NCBI GenBank assembly: GCA_944474755.1
Contig: OX104120.1
Span: forward strand, 37,490,067-37,554,066
DNA length: 64,000 nt
From: Limnoperna fortunei
Taxonomy: Eukaryota; Mollusca; Bivalvia; Mytilida; Modiolidae
Direction of reading: 5' to 3'
The notes under the pieces are model-generated. The model was given only the letters and a program-made list of their open reading frames with translations. It did not search any database and had not been told where the DNA came from. Both the position numbers and the translations under genes were made by a program. Below, piece after piece: positions 33,300 to 47,000 of this stretch. How positions within the stretch are numbered: position 1 is the stretch's first letter; the number at the start of each line of letters is the position of its first letter.

Positions 33300-34500
33300 G
33301 CTAACAGCATGTTTAACAATTTTTAAGTTTTTAATTTGTTTCAGGTCACTCACTTATGGTTTTTGTTGTTGTGGTTTGGATTTTTCTATTTTCTATGTGT
33401 AATGTTCTGTATCCGGATTTTTGCTACTTACCTATATCTTTTAATTCTTGTTGCCAAATTTTTTACCATTTTCTATTTATTGATGGATTTAATCTGTGTT
33501 TGCTTTACGTCCAACGAGCAGCATTTCAGCTATATTCAAGATGGGAACTTTGATGAACAATAAATCCATTTGGGAAATCTAGATGAAAGGGAAACAATTA
33601 AGAATGCCTCCGAAACATTATTTAGTATTGTTAGGCGGAATTAAGCCTTTGGTAGCGGCTACATCAAGCCTACTGATATCGACATCTACAAAAGGGTCTT
33701 TATTGTGCAGGCAGGCTGGTAATCTCCAAACGCGTTATTATCTGTGGTTTAAATTAACAGTTTCCTTTTAACCTGACAACCACCAGAACATCCCTTATTC
33801 GCCACATGGGGATTCGTTGCACAACTCTGTAGATCCAAAAATGTGAACCCTTACCTTATCATCCCAGGCCATTTTTAACTGTTTAAATTATGACTTCGTC
33901 AACCAGTACATATAACACCTCATAATACAAATTAGAAAAACTGAAACAGCAATGAAATTTTTGTATGACATGTAAAGTGCTAGAAAAAAAGAAAAAAATC
34001 AGAAAAGGCTGTGATTGCCGAGCGAAAATGGTAGACGATAAAAGCAATGCATTATACGTATGTACAATAATATATTCGTTATTTATATTCCAATAAAAGT
34101 ATATAAATCTATTAATTTGATCAGCAAAACGCGCCTGTCATCTGGATAACAATAATGTCATCCACAATTACATTTATGTATGTCCGTCCGACAAAGGGCA
34201 TTAAGTTGTTGGTGTAGGACGTAAAAAACTCCCCAAGTCAGTCAAGTCATTTAGGTATGTAATTTATGAATGTCGTCTTTAATTTGTTCTCACGGAAAAG
34301 AAAAATATTAAATTAACAAATCTAACGTTATAATTGTAACTTGATTTTTGTTTGGTATGTCGTTACTCCGTTTTTTTTTCGTCTAACATAAGTAATTATA
34401 TATGAAATATACTAAATACACATCAAAAAACAAGAAAACGTCTACATTTATCGATATTTATATATAAAATATATTTGAAATAATGCAAAATTTAGTAATA
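33300..34500. repeat. Duplicated copy of GMC intron 1 sequence (D1)
   Basis: Aligns with 38400-39420, for example GGATTTTTCTATTTTCTATGTGTAAT and ATTATACGTAT with TATATTCGTT. It includes an R1 copy at about 33480-33850. No exon follows; the D2 copy then begins near 34740. Confidence 0.75.
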
Positions 34501-35094
34501 AAAATTGTTCTCAGCAAGGAAATAATTGAAGAAAACAATGGTCATAAGTAAAGCCTTTCTTTTAACATCATTTTCATGCGTGTAAAACATAAAACTACAC
34601 GAAAAACATAACATAGATCAAATTGTGTTAGGTTAAAAAATACGTATTTTTTCGTTTAGAAACGTGCTACGTTGGAAAGAATGTCAGAGGAAAAAAGTCA
34701 CAGGAAAAACAATCAGCTAGAAAAAAGTCACTTGATGATATTTTAAAAGTGTTAAATTTGCATTTTTGAAAACAAAATGATCAAGTTGATGGTTTTTAAT
34801 GATAAAACCGAATTTAGCAACGTCTTAATTACAAATACATGTATAGGTGCCTATTATTTTAATAAATCTGATTTATTTTACACCAATTCAATACAACGTT
34901 TTTCAATCATGCTTTAATTTACATTAAGATAACTTGTAACAATATAGATACATGTTCCTACCATCTCTAACTGAAACATAATTTACGACCGATATGTCAT
35001 TCAATTAGTACACAGGTTAACAGACTAATTATTAGAAAATATGTTCGTTCGTATAAAATTAAAATGATGAATTTATTTTTACTTCATTTTATAA

Positions 35095-35145
35095 TAGTTA
35101 TTAATTAATTAATTAATTAATTTATTTATTTATTTGCTTATTTAT
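35095..35145. repeat. TTAA/TTTA low-complexity tract
   Basis: Runs of TTAATTAA pass into TTTATTTATT. Confidence 0.7.
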
Positions 35146-35159
35146 CAAAATACTTAAAA

Positions 35160-35525
35160 TTTGATTGATTGATTGGATGTCTGCTTTACGTCGAGCGAAC
35201 AGTATTTCAGCTATATTCAGGACGGGGACAAGTTAACAAACAATAAATCAACGGAAAATGGGGATGGGATGGGTCAAAGGGAATACAATTTTGACTGCCA
35301 CTAGAAAAGAATGGAGTTTTGGGTAGGGGCGGAAAATTGAGCCTTTTGTAGCAGCTACAATGAGCCAAATCTTTTTCGAAATCTACATTACGGTCAGTCT
35401 TTCCGTATTATGACCTGACAACCCCCAACGAGAGTGTCTCGCTTATTCGCCACCCGGGGACCCGATTGGCTGCTCTGTGGGTCGAGCACTGGGAACCATC
35501 CCAGTATGATTCCAGTCCCTCAGAC
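35160..35525 (+). repeat. R1 SINE-like repeat inserted in duplication copy D2
   Basis: GATTGATTGATTGGATGTCTGC through TGGGAACCATCCCAGTATGATTCCAG. It sits between sequences that are contiguous or near-contiguous in D1 (30620-30700), so it was added to D2 after the nested duplication or lost from D1. Confidence 0.7.
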
Positions 35526-35765
35526 GATAAGTGCGTTCGTATCATACAAACAATTGCAGCGTATTACTTATCTCGGACGATAAGAGCGTTCGTATCATAC
35601 AAACAATTGCAGCGTATTACTTATCTCGGACTGGTTGATTTTCAAATGGTTTATCTAGACGGTAAGAGCGTTCGTTCGTTCGTTTTTTGTCTGTTCGTTT
35701 AACGTAAGTTCGTATATCGTTTTTAGTTCGTCTGTTTAACGTTTGTATAGGAACGTTTTACGTTT
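35524..35765. repeat. CGTTCG-rich repeat with 53-bp internal duplication
   Basis: ACGATAAG...CGTTCGTATCATAC...GCAGCGTATTACTTATCTCGG occurs twice with period 53 (about 35524 and 35577). D1 has this unit once (about 30715). Confidence 0.7.
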
Positions 35766-36329
35766 CAGGCGGGTCTATTTGATACTTTTATTTATTGAAA
35801 TTTGTTCATATATCCTAAATTCACTCGAGCTTTACGCCCCTGTTCCACCACACCGACTGTGGCCCTCTTGACCACTCACTGCCTGAAATTAATTGCATAA
35901 CTCAAGCAGATTTTCAAACAAAATTTGTGAAGAGATTAAAGGTCTGTTTACACTTTCTTAAACAAGGAAATTATTGACTACTATATATTGTAGCAGAATA
36001 TTCTTTTATCATAAAATAGTTCATAAATATATCAGAAATATTGCATGCTGGACATAAAACAATAAATCAATCAATTTATCATAAAATATATTCAAACTTA
36101 CCAAAATCAAACGTGTTTCTCTCCTTTAAACTATAAATTCAGGTCATTGGGCTAAACATATTTTCGCGGTTATAAATGACATTATAATTATGAAAAATGT
36201 ATTTGATTGTATCCGCATAGGAGATAATGTATAAATTATACACACATTAAAAGAAAACGTTAAAATGTTTCGGTAATAAAATATTTATCAACGTTTTTGC
36301 AGCACTTATAAATATTTGACATTTCTCAA

Positions 36330-36605
36330 TACAGCTGTGCTGATATGATGGAGTATTGGGTAGCGGCCGAGAATTTAGACTTTTTGTATCGACTACAATA
36401 ATCCTACTCTTTTTCAAAATCTACAAAATATCTATCATGCAAGGAGCGTGGCACTCTCTACATACGTCATCCGCTACGGTCCGCAGTCAGGCTTTTACGA
36501 CATTGTCCCGTTAGGAGATGGTCTACCCTATCCATTGCCCGAGGATGCGCTGGGGTGCTTTATGGTTCGAGCAGTTGGAACCCTCCCTATATGATCCCAG
36601 TCTAA
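36330..36605 (+). repeat. R1 fragment upstream of gene 2
   Basis: GACTTTTTGTATCGACTACAATAATCC, AGCGTGGCACTCTC and GAACCCTCCCTATATGATCCCAG. Counterpart of 930-1165. Confidence 0.6.
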
Positions 36606-37880
36606 TGATAATGTGTTAACGCTAACTAATCTGATACGTAGTGGAAAAAAGTTGAAGGCTTTAATAGTGAAATGCATCATTTATGAACGTGAGATACATT
36701 TTATTATTTAAGTTACCTTTTTACGATTGGGTGCTATGTTATACAAATCAGAGCATTATCCATTAAGAAAGAGAGAATTTTATAAATTGTTTTAAGCCTC
36801 AAAAACATGAAAAAAGACTTAAATTAATGACAAAGGATAACATAAAAGTATATTTCCTTTGTTAAGGCATTATTATATGAAGCAGTACCACAGTCAAGCG
36901 TGATATGTTTTGAGTTTTGGTTCTCACTACAAACAGCGTGGTAGTAGGCACATGACAAGCAGATATAAAATTAAACCAGTTATCGAAAAAATATTAAGAG
37001 ACCATATTTGTTCTCCGTTCTCTGAGTTAAATAGTTTTTCTTTTTATACACATATTGCAAAGCCAACGCGTTTATGTACTTTACGAGTAAAATGACTGCT
37101 AAGTGAGATACATAGATTTTTACACATATTTTCTGAGAAAAGCCGCGTTATCTTCATCAAGTGGTATACATTTCTATCGCGAGTGCAAAATTCGCTTGGG
37201 CTTCTCCAAAAATGTTTGTTCATGTTTCTTTCGTAAACCAACAACTTTCACTTTGCAATATACTATATAGCCCTCCATTGTTGAATATCCTCAAATCAAA
37301 TTAGAACGTTCTCGTTTCAGGCGTTCTGACTGGATTCCGCAACTAATAGATGAACTCAACTCATCCCGACAATCTCAATCACACCATTCAATACGATATA
37401 ACCTTTTCTGTGTCTGTTTAAGCCTTGTAAACCGCCAAACTGGTTGTTAATGGTGTAAACATACTTCTTTAGAACTTTGAAAATTCTTCTTCATAGTTAA
37501 ATTTTCAAAACCAATCAGCTCATCAATAAATTCATAACGAGTTGACATAACAGAACTATTTTGATTTTTTCGGAGTATTGATACATGTGACCCAATGTTG
37601 AGTATACATGTGTTTCTCCTTTGGAGATAGACTTCATATTTAGATTGAAAACAGTTTTTATGACGCGTTCTGAACTAGGTTTTGATGACTATTTCTTAAA
37701 TAAATAACTAATGATTTTTTTAAACAATTCATGTGGCTAAACATATTTTGATTCTCTGTAACACATATAACAATATTTTTTTTAAGAGTGGGTGCGATTC
37801 CACCCAACGGTGCCCCTTCCTCCTTTTTTAATGATAGAAACATGATAATGAGAAAGGTAAACAAACGAATGTTACATTTT
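36606..37880. other. Upstream flank of GMC gene 2 (no gene seen)
   Basis: Aligned with 1166-2340. A probable promoter region, but no core element can be defended. Confidence 0.4.
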
Positions 37881-37899
37881 CATATTTCATTGCAGGGCG

Positions 37900-38023
37900 A
37901 TGTTCCGTCTACCCCCACTTTTTTTCATGGCGTTACAAGCCGTACTGACGAACTACTTTTCTCAGATAGGAGATGATCGACCACTACACAGACCTTTGAG
38001 GCCCTCGTACGATTATATCATTG
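37900..38023 (+). CDS. GMC gene 2, exon 1
   Basis: Residues 1-41: [16 protein letters not shown] (hydrophobic), then [20 protein letters not shown]. An in-frame TAA lies about 35 bases upstream with no ATG between. A tttcattgcag sequence ends at 37895 and may be a splice acceptor. The donor is G|gtaatg. Confidence 0.83.
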
Positions 38024-41000
38024 GTAATGTTTTGAAGTAATTTTACATTTAATCATCTTGGTGAGTGGTGAAATGAATACGTTATTTACTATTGTTCATC
38101 GGCGTGGTAACACTATGATTTCATGATTGAGCCTTACATGTTGTGCCCTACTTCAACCTCAACTAACAAGACTCGCCGGGTAATGATGGTCTTTGTCTTT
38201 TATCATGTGTTTCAGATTATTTTCTTACCAAAAAGTAGAAGTTATGCATGTGATTTAAATATAAAATTCATGAAACCGGAGCTAAACTTCATTGTATTGA
38301 AAATTAAAGAATCTTTGTCTATAAAATGTGCCAAAATGACTTCCAGATGCATAAGTAATTAGACTACAGAGAAGAGTATAAAACATACTCACGAACTGAC
38401 AGTCCAACGTTGGTATGTTTTATTTTGCTAACAGTCCATTTAATACATTTAAAAGTTTTAATTGGTTTCGGGTCACTTACTTAGGTTTTTGTTGTGTTTT
38501 GGATTTTTCTATTTTCTATGTGTAATTTTCTTCTGCCACTGTTCTATAGATTTAAATTCTTGTTGCTCAATTTCTTATAATTTTATTTATTGATTGATTT
38601 AATCTGTGTTTGCTTTACTTAGCTATATTTAGGATGGGAACTTTGATGAACAATAAATCAATTCGGGTAATCTAGATGAAAGGGAAACAATTTTGAATGC
38701 CACTGAAACATTATTGTGTACGGTTAGCCTTTTGTAGCGGCTACATCGAGCCTACTCTTATCGGCATCTACAAAAGGGTCTTTATCGTGCAGGGAGGCTG
38801 GAACTCAACAAACGCGTTATTATCTGTGGTTAAAAAGCAGACAGTTCTTTTTGACCTGACAACCCCCAGCGAGAGGACATCCCCTATTCCCCACCTGGAG
38901 ATGCGATGTACAGCTCTGTAGATCATCCTAGGCCATTTTGAACTGTTTAAATTATGAGTACGTCACCAGTACATATACATTTCATTATACAAAGAAGAAA
39001 AAAATTAATAGTTCTAGAAAAAATAAATATACAAAAGGCTCTGATTGCCGAGCAAAAAAGGTAGACAAAAGCAATGCATTATACGTATATAGAATAATAT
39101 ATTCGTTTTTTATAGTCGGAAAAAGCTTATAAATCTATAAATTTGATAAGCGAAACGCGCCTGTCATCTCAATAACAATGTCATACAAAATTACATTTAT
39201 GTACCTATGTACTTTATGAATTTCGTCCTTTATATTTCCCCATGAAAATAATAATAATTTAACAAATCTAAGACTAGCATTGTTACTTGATTTTTGTGTG
39301 GTACGTCATTACTCCGTTCTTTATTTCGTCTAACAAAAGTAATTATATTTGAAATATACTGAATACACATCAAAATCAAGAAAACCCCTCCATGTATCAA
39401 TATTTATATATATATATATATATATCTGTGTCTAAAGTTTTGACAAGAAACACCGTCATTTGTATCGTTGCATAATCTTCTAGACCTTTATATTTTTTAT
39501 TTATGCTGTATCGTCATGTTTGTCGATCCGATACTTAATAAGTTTACTGGTTGGTTCTTTCTTTAGACTTTTTATATAATATTTTGAACTTTCTGTATTG
39601 AATTGAACTAAACTATCTCAGCCAGCGGAATTATATTATTCCATCCCCAAATGAAAAAATACTTTAAGCATTTAGAGTTAAACGCCACTGATGAGTCTTT
39701 ATAGACGAAACGCGCGTCAATCGTTATGAATTTGTCACCTTGGTAAGTTTGATAACATTGTGTTGGAATATTTGAGCAAAGCCAAGTAACAGCGCGTCCC
39801 TGGGTGGGGGATGGTTGGTGCTATGTATGGAAGTTTCGAGTTCAGTTGGAGTGAGAAAGTTTAAGATCAATATGTTATGACTTGCTTACGTTATTTATTT
39901 ATATGACACTCAATGACTAAGGCCATCCGTTGGTCAGTCCGTGTCCCTAGTTTTACATTATTGACTTGACTTTGTCCATTGTTAATACATTTTGTATTTT
40001 GTATTTTTTGTAGTTGGAGGCGGAACATCCGGAGCTGTTCTTGCTTCACGGCTTTCGGAAGATAATGAAGAGTCAATCCTTCTGATTGAGGCTGGCAGAT
40101 CTGATCTTGACAATGACAACGTTGCTATTCCGGCTTATGCTAGTAACATTCAGCTAAGTCAAGATGACTGGAACTACATGAGTGTGCCACAGAGACACAC
40201 AGGCTTTGCTATGAATGGAAGGGTAAAACAATGTATTTGGAAACAAAGTTTCTGAAAAAAAACTTATTTCCTGCTATTGTTGCGATTAACATTATATAAT
40301 TGAAAAAATGATAGAATAACTTATAAGCAAATTTGATTTAGAGTTTCGAACGCGAAAACAGAGATTCAAACCTGATGAATTTAAAATACAATAAATTTAT
40401 AATTAATTAATTTGTAGACTATTGTCTGTGTTCAGATGTTTACAAAAATAAGTTATAACATGATAGACTGAAACTATATCGTACAGTGCGACATAATGAC
40501 ACATACAATTCCATCATATGTGACAAATGCCTAAATATGTTTATGGTTATGCATACAATAATGTACTTCTATACAGTATTTAAAATTTTCTTTACTTTTT
40601 GAGCGTGAATATTGGCCAAGGGGGAAAATTCTTGGTGGTTGCAGTAGCACAATGTACCACTCTCACCACAGAGGAGCACGCTTTGACTATGACGAATGGG
40701 AGAGCCAAGGAGCGATTGGTTGGAGTTACAGGGATGTTTTACCTTATTTTCTTAAATCTGAAGATATGCAGATACCAGAACTAGCTCAATCAAGTTAGTT
40801 AAATAATTTCGCGCGTCAGAATCTCGATAGTCTCAAACAAAATTTTGAGTACGCAAAAACTGGATACCACTAGTTCAAATTGGTGTTGCAGCAAAAAACG
40901 GTATTGATCTTGAAACGTGCTTGTAGGTCTAGCAATTATATATTTTTAGAAGTATTTATAAAAATGGACGATGTTATGCAACGCCAAACAGATTTTCCAT

Positions 41001-44000
41001 TTGACCGATCTAAATGTCATCGTTGGTTAGGCTATTTTTTTGTTGGGCAACCTACAAAGCTTGTGAAGATATTCCATTTGCAGATGTAAACAATAACCTC
41101 GTTACATTTCAGAAACTGAATTATGCAAGCTCACACAATTTCTGAGGAAGTATTTAATAGCGTATAGTTTGGATTAAACTGAATGTTTGCATAACCTTCA
41201 GCGATCCATATTTCAGAAATACTCATGGCGAGAAGTCAACACACAATACATTAACGGGGAAAGGGGGATTGGGCAATGGGTAAAATGTAAACTGCCAACG
41301 AAAAGTATCAAGTTTTTGATAGTGAAGGAATACTTAGCCTTTGTAGCGGCTACAATTTGTCCAATGTAACAAACCAACAAAGGGGTCTTTATCGTGCAAT
41401 GAGTATGGCACTCTCCTTACACGTTACTCACTACGATTTCTTAATTATGACGTGTCAACCCCCAACGAGAGGGAATCTCCTATCCGCCATACGGATACGC
41501 TCATGGTAGCTCTGTGGTTGGAGCACTAAGAACCCTCCCAAGATGGTCTTAATCCGTCAATAGTAAAGCTTAAAAAGAATATATTACGTTCATACACTGT
41601 TGAGAATATCGGATGCATGTTAAAGTTATATGGATTAAGTTAAGACTATCTAATTATTTAGTCGGTTTAATCATCAATCAAAAAATAAGCGTATGGTATG
41701 TTATGTAGCCTAGCTAAAAAAAGATTTATTTCAGTTAGGAGTGCAAAAAATTTGGGCGTAACAAATAATTGATTTAATCAGGATGGATGGAACAACCTTT
41801 TTTTGTCTAACTAGGACCAATCGACAGATTATCTTAGAGTTGGGATCAATTGGCAAATGTTAGATCAAAAATGTGGTCAGAATTGTTGCCCATAACCTCA
41901 GGTTACAAAGGGTCACCAAATAACCAGGTCATTATAGTAAACTGACATTAAACATTACTTTTTCAAATACGGCTTTGTTATTTCTGACATCAAACATGTC
42001 AATCCACGCTTGTTGACCCACAGAATAATAACATCAACATAGAAGTTTATCAATACACATTTTAATGCTGAGTAATGCATCTTTAATAGTCAAAGAAGAT
42101 TAAATATGAAACCAAAGTGCACACTGTTGAGTTGTATGACATCACATTTAACAATTATTTTATTAAAAGTGAAGAAATCCCTGGCTAGAATGAATTAAAC
42201 TCCGTTACTGATCTTAATCTAGGAAAAGGTTTTTTTGAGTCGTCGGAATGACGGTTAACTGTACGCGTTGACCCTAGTAATGTGAAACAAGCTAAATATA
42301 GGGGATATATAGAAACGACGCCAGCCATATAACCTAAATATTCACCCACTATTATCAACATCATATATAATATAAAAGTTTATGAACGCAATACATACAT
42401 TTTTGGTAACAAGATTTTAAAGAATATTATCCAATAAAAAAACTGTATAATTAAGTTTTGAAACGTATCGAGGACAATGCTTACTTTTTACATCAGCAAA
42501 TAATGCATCTTATCAACATGTAAAACTTCATAAAAAGGATAAAGCAGCGTGGCGTTTAGATTGGCCAAATGAAAAATCAAGTTGGCCGTGCAGGACATTG
42601 TCCGATTTTTGTAGTATAATATTGTATAAGAGGGGAAAAAAATTGTTAGACATACTTTTTTTTCTTCTTTGCGTCAGCACCAACTTTTTGTATGCAACAA
42701 AAACAACTGCGATCTTTTACTTTTAAGTACTTAACACTAAGTTGAGACTATCGCGAGTTCAGTTGTTTATTTGTTTTTCTTTAAACAACACCATTCAATG
42801 CATGCACACATTTGTCAACACAAAGGAATTATGTTAAATTCAGTTTTAACTGTGTAAATTTGTGTGTAATGATTAATTTACAAAAAAACCCAAACCATTA
42901 TGTAATCTCAGCAGGCTAATGTATTGTGTTTCCTACTCAAAATTAATTACTTATCTAACTGATGTCGAGATACTTGTTTAAATGAATTGATTATCAACTT
43001 GACATTTCAGTTTTTCATTCTACCGGTGGACCATTAACCATTACGTCTGGATTTTCAACTCCAATTCAAGATTACTTTCAGCGGGCATCTGAAGAATTGC
43101 AATTCCCGATAATTGACTGCAATGGCGGGGATTATATAGGTATCTATAGCTACATCGCACACAATAGTTTTTTTAATAATCTCTTATTTTTATATTATAT
43201 TGTATATTACAATGACATGATTAGCATTCATACAATATGACAACAGCTTTACAGCCCTAGCATCTCACATCTCTCCCATGTTAGTAAATATAAAAATAAC
43301 AGATTGCGTGTACCTTAACGAAACTATTTAATACAGCTTACAGTTTTATTGTCCGATGTAATGAAGAACCGATAACATCTAAAATTTATTCTTCTTTTTT
43401 CTTTGTTAACTTTATAATCGTTGAACATTTCAACTATACTAAAAGTCACATCCCGTAGATACATTTTTTCTTCCATTATATTTTCCCCAGATTGTATCTT
43501 TTTTTAATTCCGTAAATCCAGTTGAAAAATGTCTCCAAGGTAACATGTCCATATTTAATACTGTGCCTCTGTTGTTTACATGTCACAAATTGTCGTTGAA
43601 TTTTGCTACATTGCAATTCAGCATTATTGTTTTTAAAAGCCTAAAGGACCTACATTTGAGCACAAACGTTCGTCTTTTCTTTGACCTAAAATGGTATTTG
43701 GACAAACCGCAAGGTTTTTCCCGCGTCAACCGCAAACAAAGCCTATAAGGTAACGAACACAGACAAAATCGACTGCTCCTTTGTTACACTTCCATTCTAA
43801 TTTATGTCAAAATTTACTATAGAAAATAGCCATTTCTCAGAATGAAAAAAAATCGCCACATTTAAAACGCTATCTGACAGACAAAATTGTTGATTTTAAA
43901 CTATACATCTTTGGATCTACAAGACGGGTATAAGCTCGGCCATATGCATTAAGTAGTTTTCATTTGTAACGAAAACCCCCTAACAAAAACACCGTGACTT

Positions 44001-47000
44001 GAAGTATAGGTAACCTTTTTACAAAAGTACATGTACTTTTCATGTACGAATCTTACCCTTGTTCTATTTATTTATTCATTTAAAAGTACCCTTTTCTATC
44101 TCTTTTTTTCTTTTATCGCCTCTAATGGAGTTTATTTTCCAAAACTGCCGACATTCTCATCGTCATCACTATATTTATTTTCATACGGGTATTTGGTTTA
44201 ATTAACCAATTTTTAAAATTAAGTTGATATTGATGTGCTTGGAAATTATTAGCGCATTATCGCTATATGTAAATGAGATAAAATAATTATTGTATTCTTT
44301 GTTATATGTATTATTGTGTTTCCATAAACAAATAGATAATAGCAATTGCGATGAGAAAAATTTTATCACATAACAGGGTTCTGTCCCATACAGTCTAATA
44401 TAAAAGGAGGAGAAAGATGTAGCTCGGTCAGTTGTTTTCTTCGACGACATCTCAATCGAAGAAATCTACAAGTTACAATAAATACACTGGTAACAAAGGT
44501 AAGATGATCTGTATAATATTTTGTCATCCATGGACATTCGCCGTTCAGCGTTTATTTTTCCCAACTTGGTAAAAAACTTAAGGACAATTTTTAACAAAAT
44601 AATGACATAGAAAAGCAAATTGCTTCCATTGTATTTTGTCTGATAGCCCTTCCGTCCGTATACATTGTGGTCCTTAAAATAAACGGAAAATGTGTTGAAT
44701 ATTTTCAAACCTTTTTTCTTTTATATTAAAACTCTGCTTTTGGCGCTGATGTCAATCAAGATTATGCCAAATAATACCAGGCCAATGGAAATAACACATG
44801 GCTTGAAATTGTCAAAACCTAGTTTAGTTTAGTTTAAACGTGAAATGTGGCCTTAAACAATAATTTATATTTATATGTGTTGGGTATCACTGAACAAATT
44901 CCTGAGTATGTACATTGTAATTGTAAGTGTTATATTGTTATTGTTGTGGTGAACGTAGTACGAAACCACACTAATGCATAAAACCAGCACATGTAAAAAT
45001 CAATGTTCATTATAGGTAATACTGAGGGATAACAGAGCTATAGGAGTTGAGGTAATGAGACATGGAAGACGTCTTCAGATTTTTGCTAACAAAGAAGTAA
45101 TTTTATCGGCTGGTATAATCAACACGCCTCAAATCCTGATGTTGTCCGGAATAGGCCCAGCGGAACATCTTAGACAGTTCGATGTACGTTATGTAACATT
45201 TAGTATGTTGTTATTCTGCAGTTTTGAACAAGTAACTTAAACTGCAATATCTTATCACCAAGACTTTTAGAAAAATGTTATGTATATGGTGTTACCCTTA
45301 TAGAAATTATTTACTTGGAAAATTGAACTAATATATTAAACCGACCAAGATAACGAAAAACTGCATATGTCTAAAATCTTTTTTTTCAGATCCCCGTAGT
45401 GGCAGATATACCGGTTGGTAATAACTTGCAAGATCAAATAGCTGTAGACCTTCATTATACTATTAATGAAAATATTACATACACTTCTGAAAAACTAACC
45501 AATTCAGCAAATATAGCTCAATGGCTTGTCTCTAAATCAGGTTTGTCTTCCTTTGTACTTTGTTTATGTGTTAATTAGCTGCACAAACAGACACATTTAT
45601 AAGTTAAAGATAATTTTGTTAAATTACGTGACTTTAATTTATCATATAGTTTATAGATCTTTTAACATAAAAATTTATTACTGCATTAGGTTATAAAACA
45701 AATAACAAGACAAACAGACCGAACAACAAGAGAAATAAGTCATGCGACCATCTCAATATCTTGATTAAGACAAACGTATACAAAACAAAACAAAAAACAA
45801 AAACGTACAAACGAAAGGGATTAACCCGAACACAATAAAAAAATATGGATGCACTCATGTGCTCCGGACAATTAAGCAGTGCCTTAGTCTAATTAGATAC
45901 CTGTCGAGTTACTCATTGTAATGTCTAGGAAAAATTCATGTGACCTATGACTCAGCGAAAATGTCTCTTAGTATTTGAGAGATTGATTTCCCATAACGAT
46001 CAGTTAAGTCATTGTGACGGCCACGGTACTGTAAGAAATATCTCCAGCATAGGTACAACAAAATCTTGTTGTGTGTCATACAAGAAAACATCATTGAACG
46101 GTCTATAAATTTGGAATCGCAGGATATAGCATTGTGAATAAGTTGTAAAATGTACACACCTTACGACTTGATGGAATTTTGGTAATGTGTCAATATACGT
46201 GACCCAATAGTTTGATAAGGGGAAAACGCTTCCACTTCGAGTATGTTTTCCGTCTTCGTTGAATAAATAGAAACAATCGCATAGATTTGCCGGAATAATG
46301 CAATCACGTCAGTCAAAGAGCATACATAATATTTATCCTTAAGTCAAATATTAAGTAAGAAACAAAAACTTGTGAATAGAAAAATCATACACAAATAGAG
46401 TATAAATCCAAATAAAATGCGTTTCATTCATGAAGTAGTTGGGTTTGTGACATCAAATTATAATCTAGAAAAGAAAGTTTCTTAAATGTGAATTTTGCAA
46501 AAATGATCGCTATAATTTTAAAGCATCATATGTAGAAAAGTAACAACATTTTTTCAACAGGGATTTTATCTAAATCTGGGCTTGAAGGAACACTAATGGC
46601 TAAAACTGGGCCAGCTATCGACACCCCTCCAAATTATCCAGACATTTGGGTTTATAGCTTCAGTTATGCGTCTGATCGGGGAGCTGTCGAGAATGGATTC
46701 AAGCTCAACTTTAGACCAGATGTATGTATGAAGTTACATGTTTTTTGTAGTTCGTGCATAAAAACAAAACTTCTCGTTCCTTTTATCTATAATATGTTAA
46801 ACACTTGAATAGCATTTTACCGCACGGAAGCAGGGTATATTTTAAGACACAACAAAAGTGCCACCTAAACATACAATTCTTTTAGTAACATTTGTTAAAA
46901 GTGCAGTTATGTCTATCATATACATGTAACATTTCAAGCTTATATCTTAATGCACGTGACAGATCTTGCTATTTCATTAATTGTATAACACTGAAGTATA

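Noticed and set aside
36910..37095. 61-codon open frame upstream of gene 2 as a first coding exon
   Set aside because: Not conserved as a frame in the matching region of gene 1, and the ATG in exon 1 already gives a suitable N-terminus.
37856..37895. A 39-base intron (gtaaac...ttgcag) just before the gene 2 start
   Set aside because: Too short for a normal animal intron, and gene 1 has GTGAAA rather than a strong donor at that place. The acceptor-like end may still belong to a longer upstream intron.
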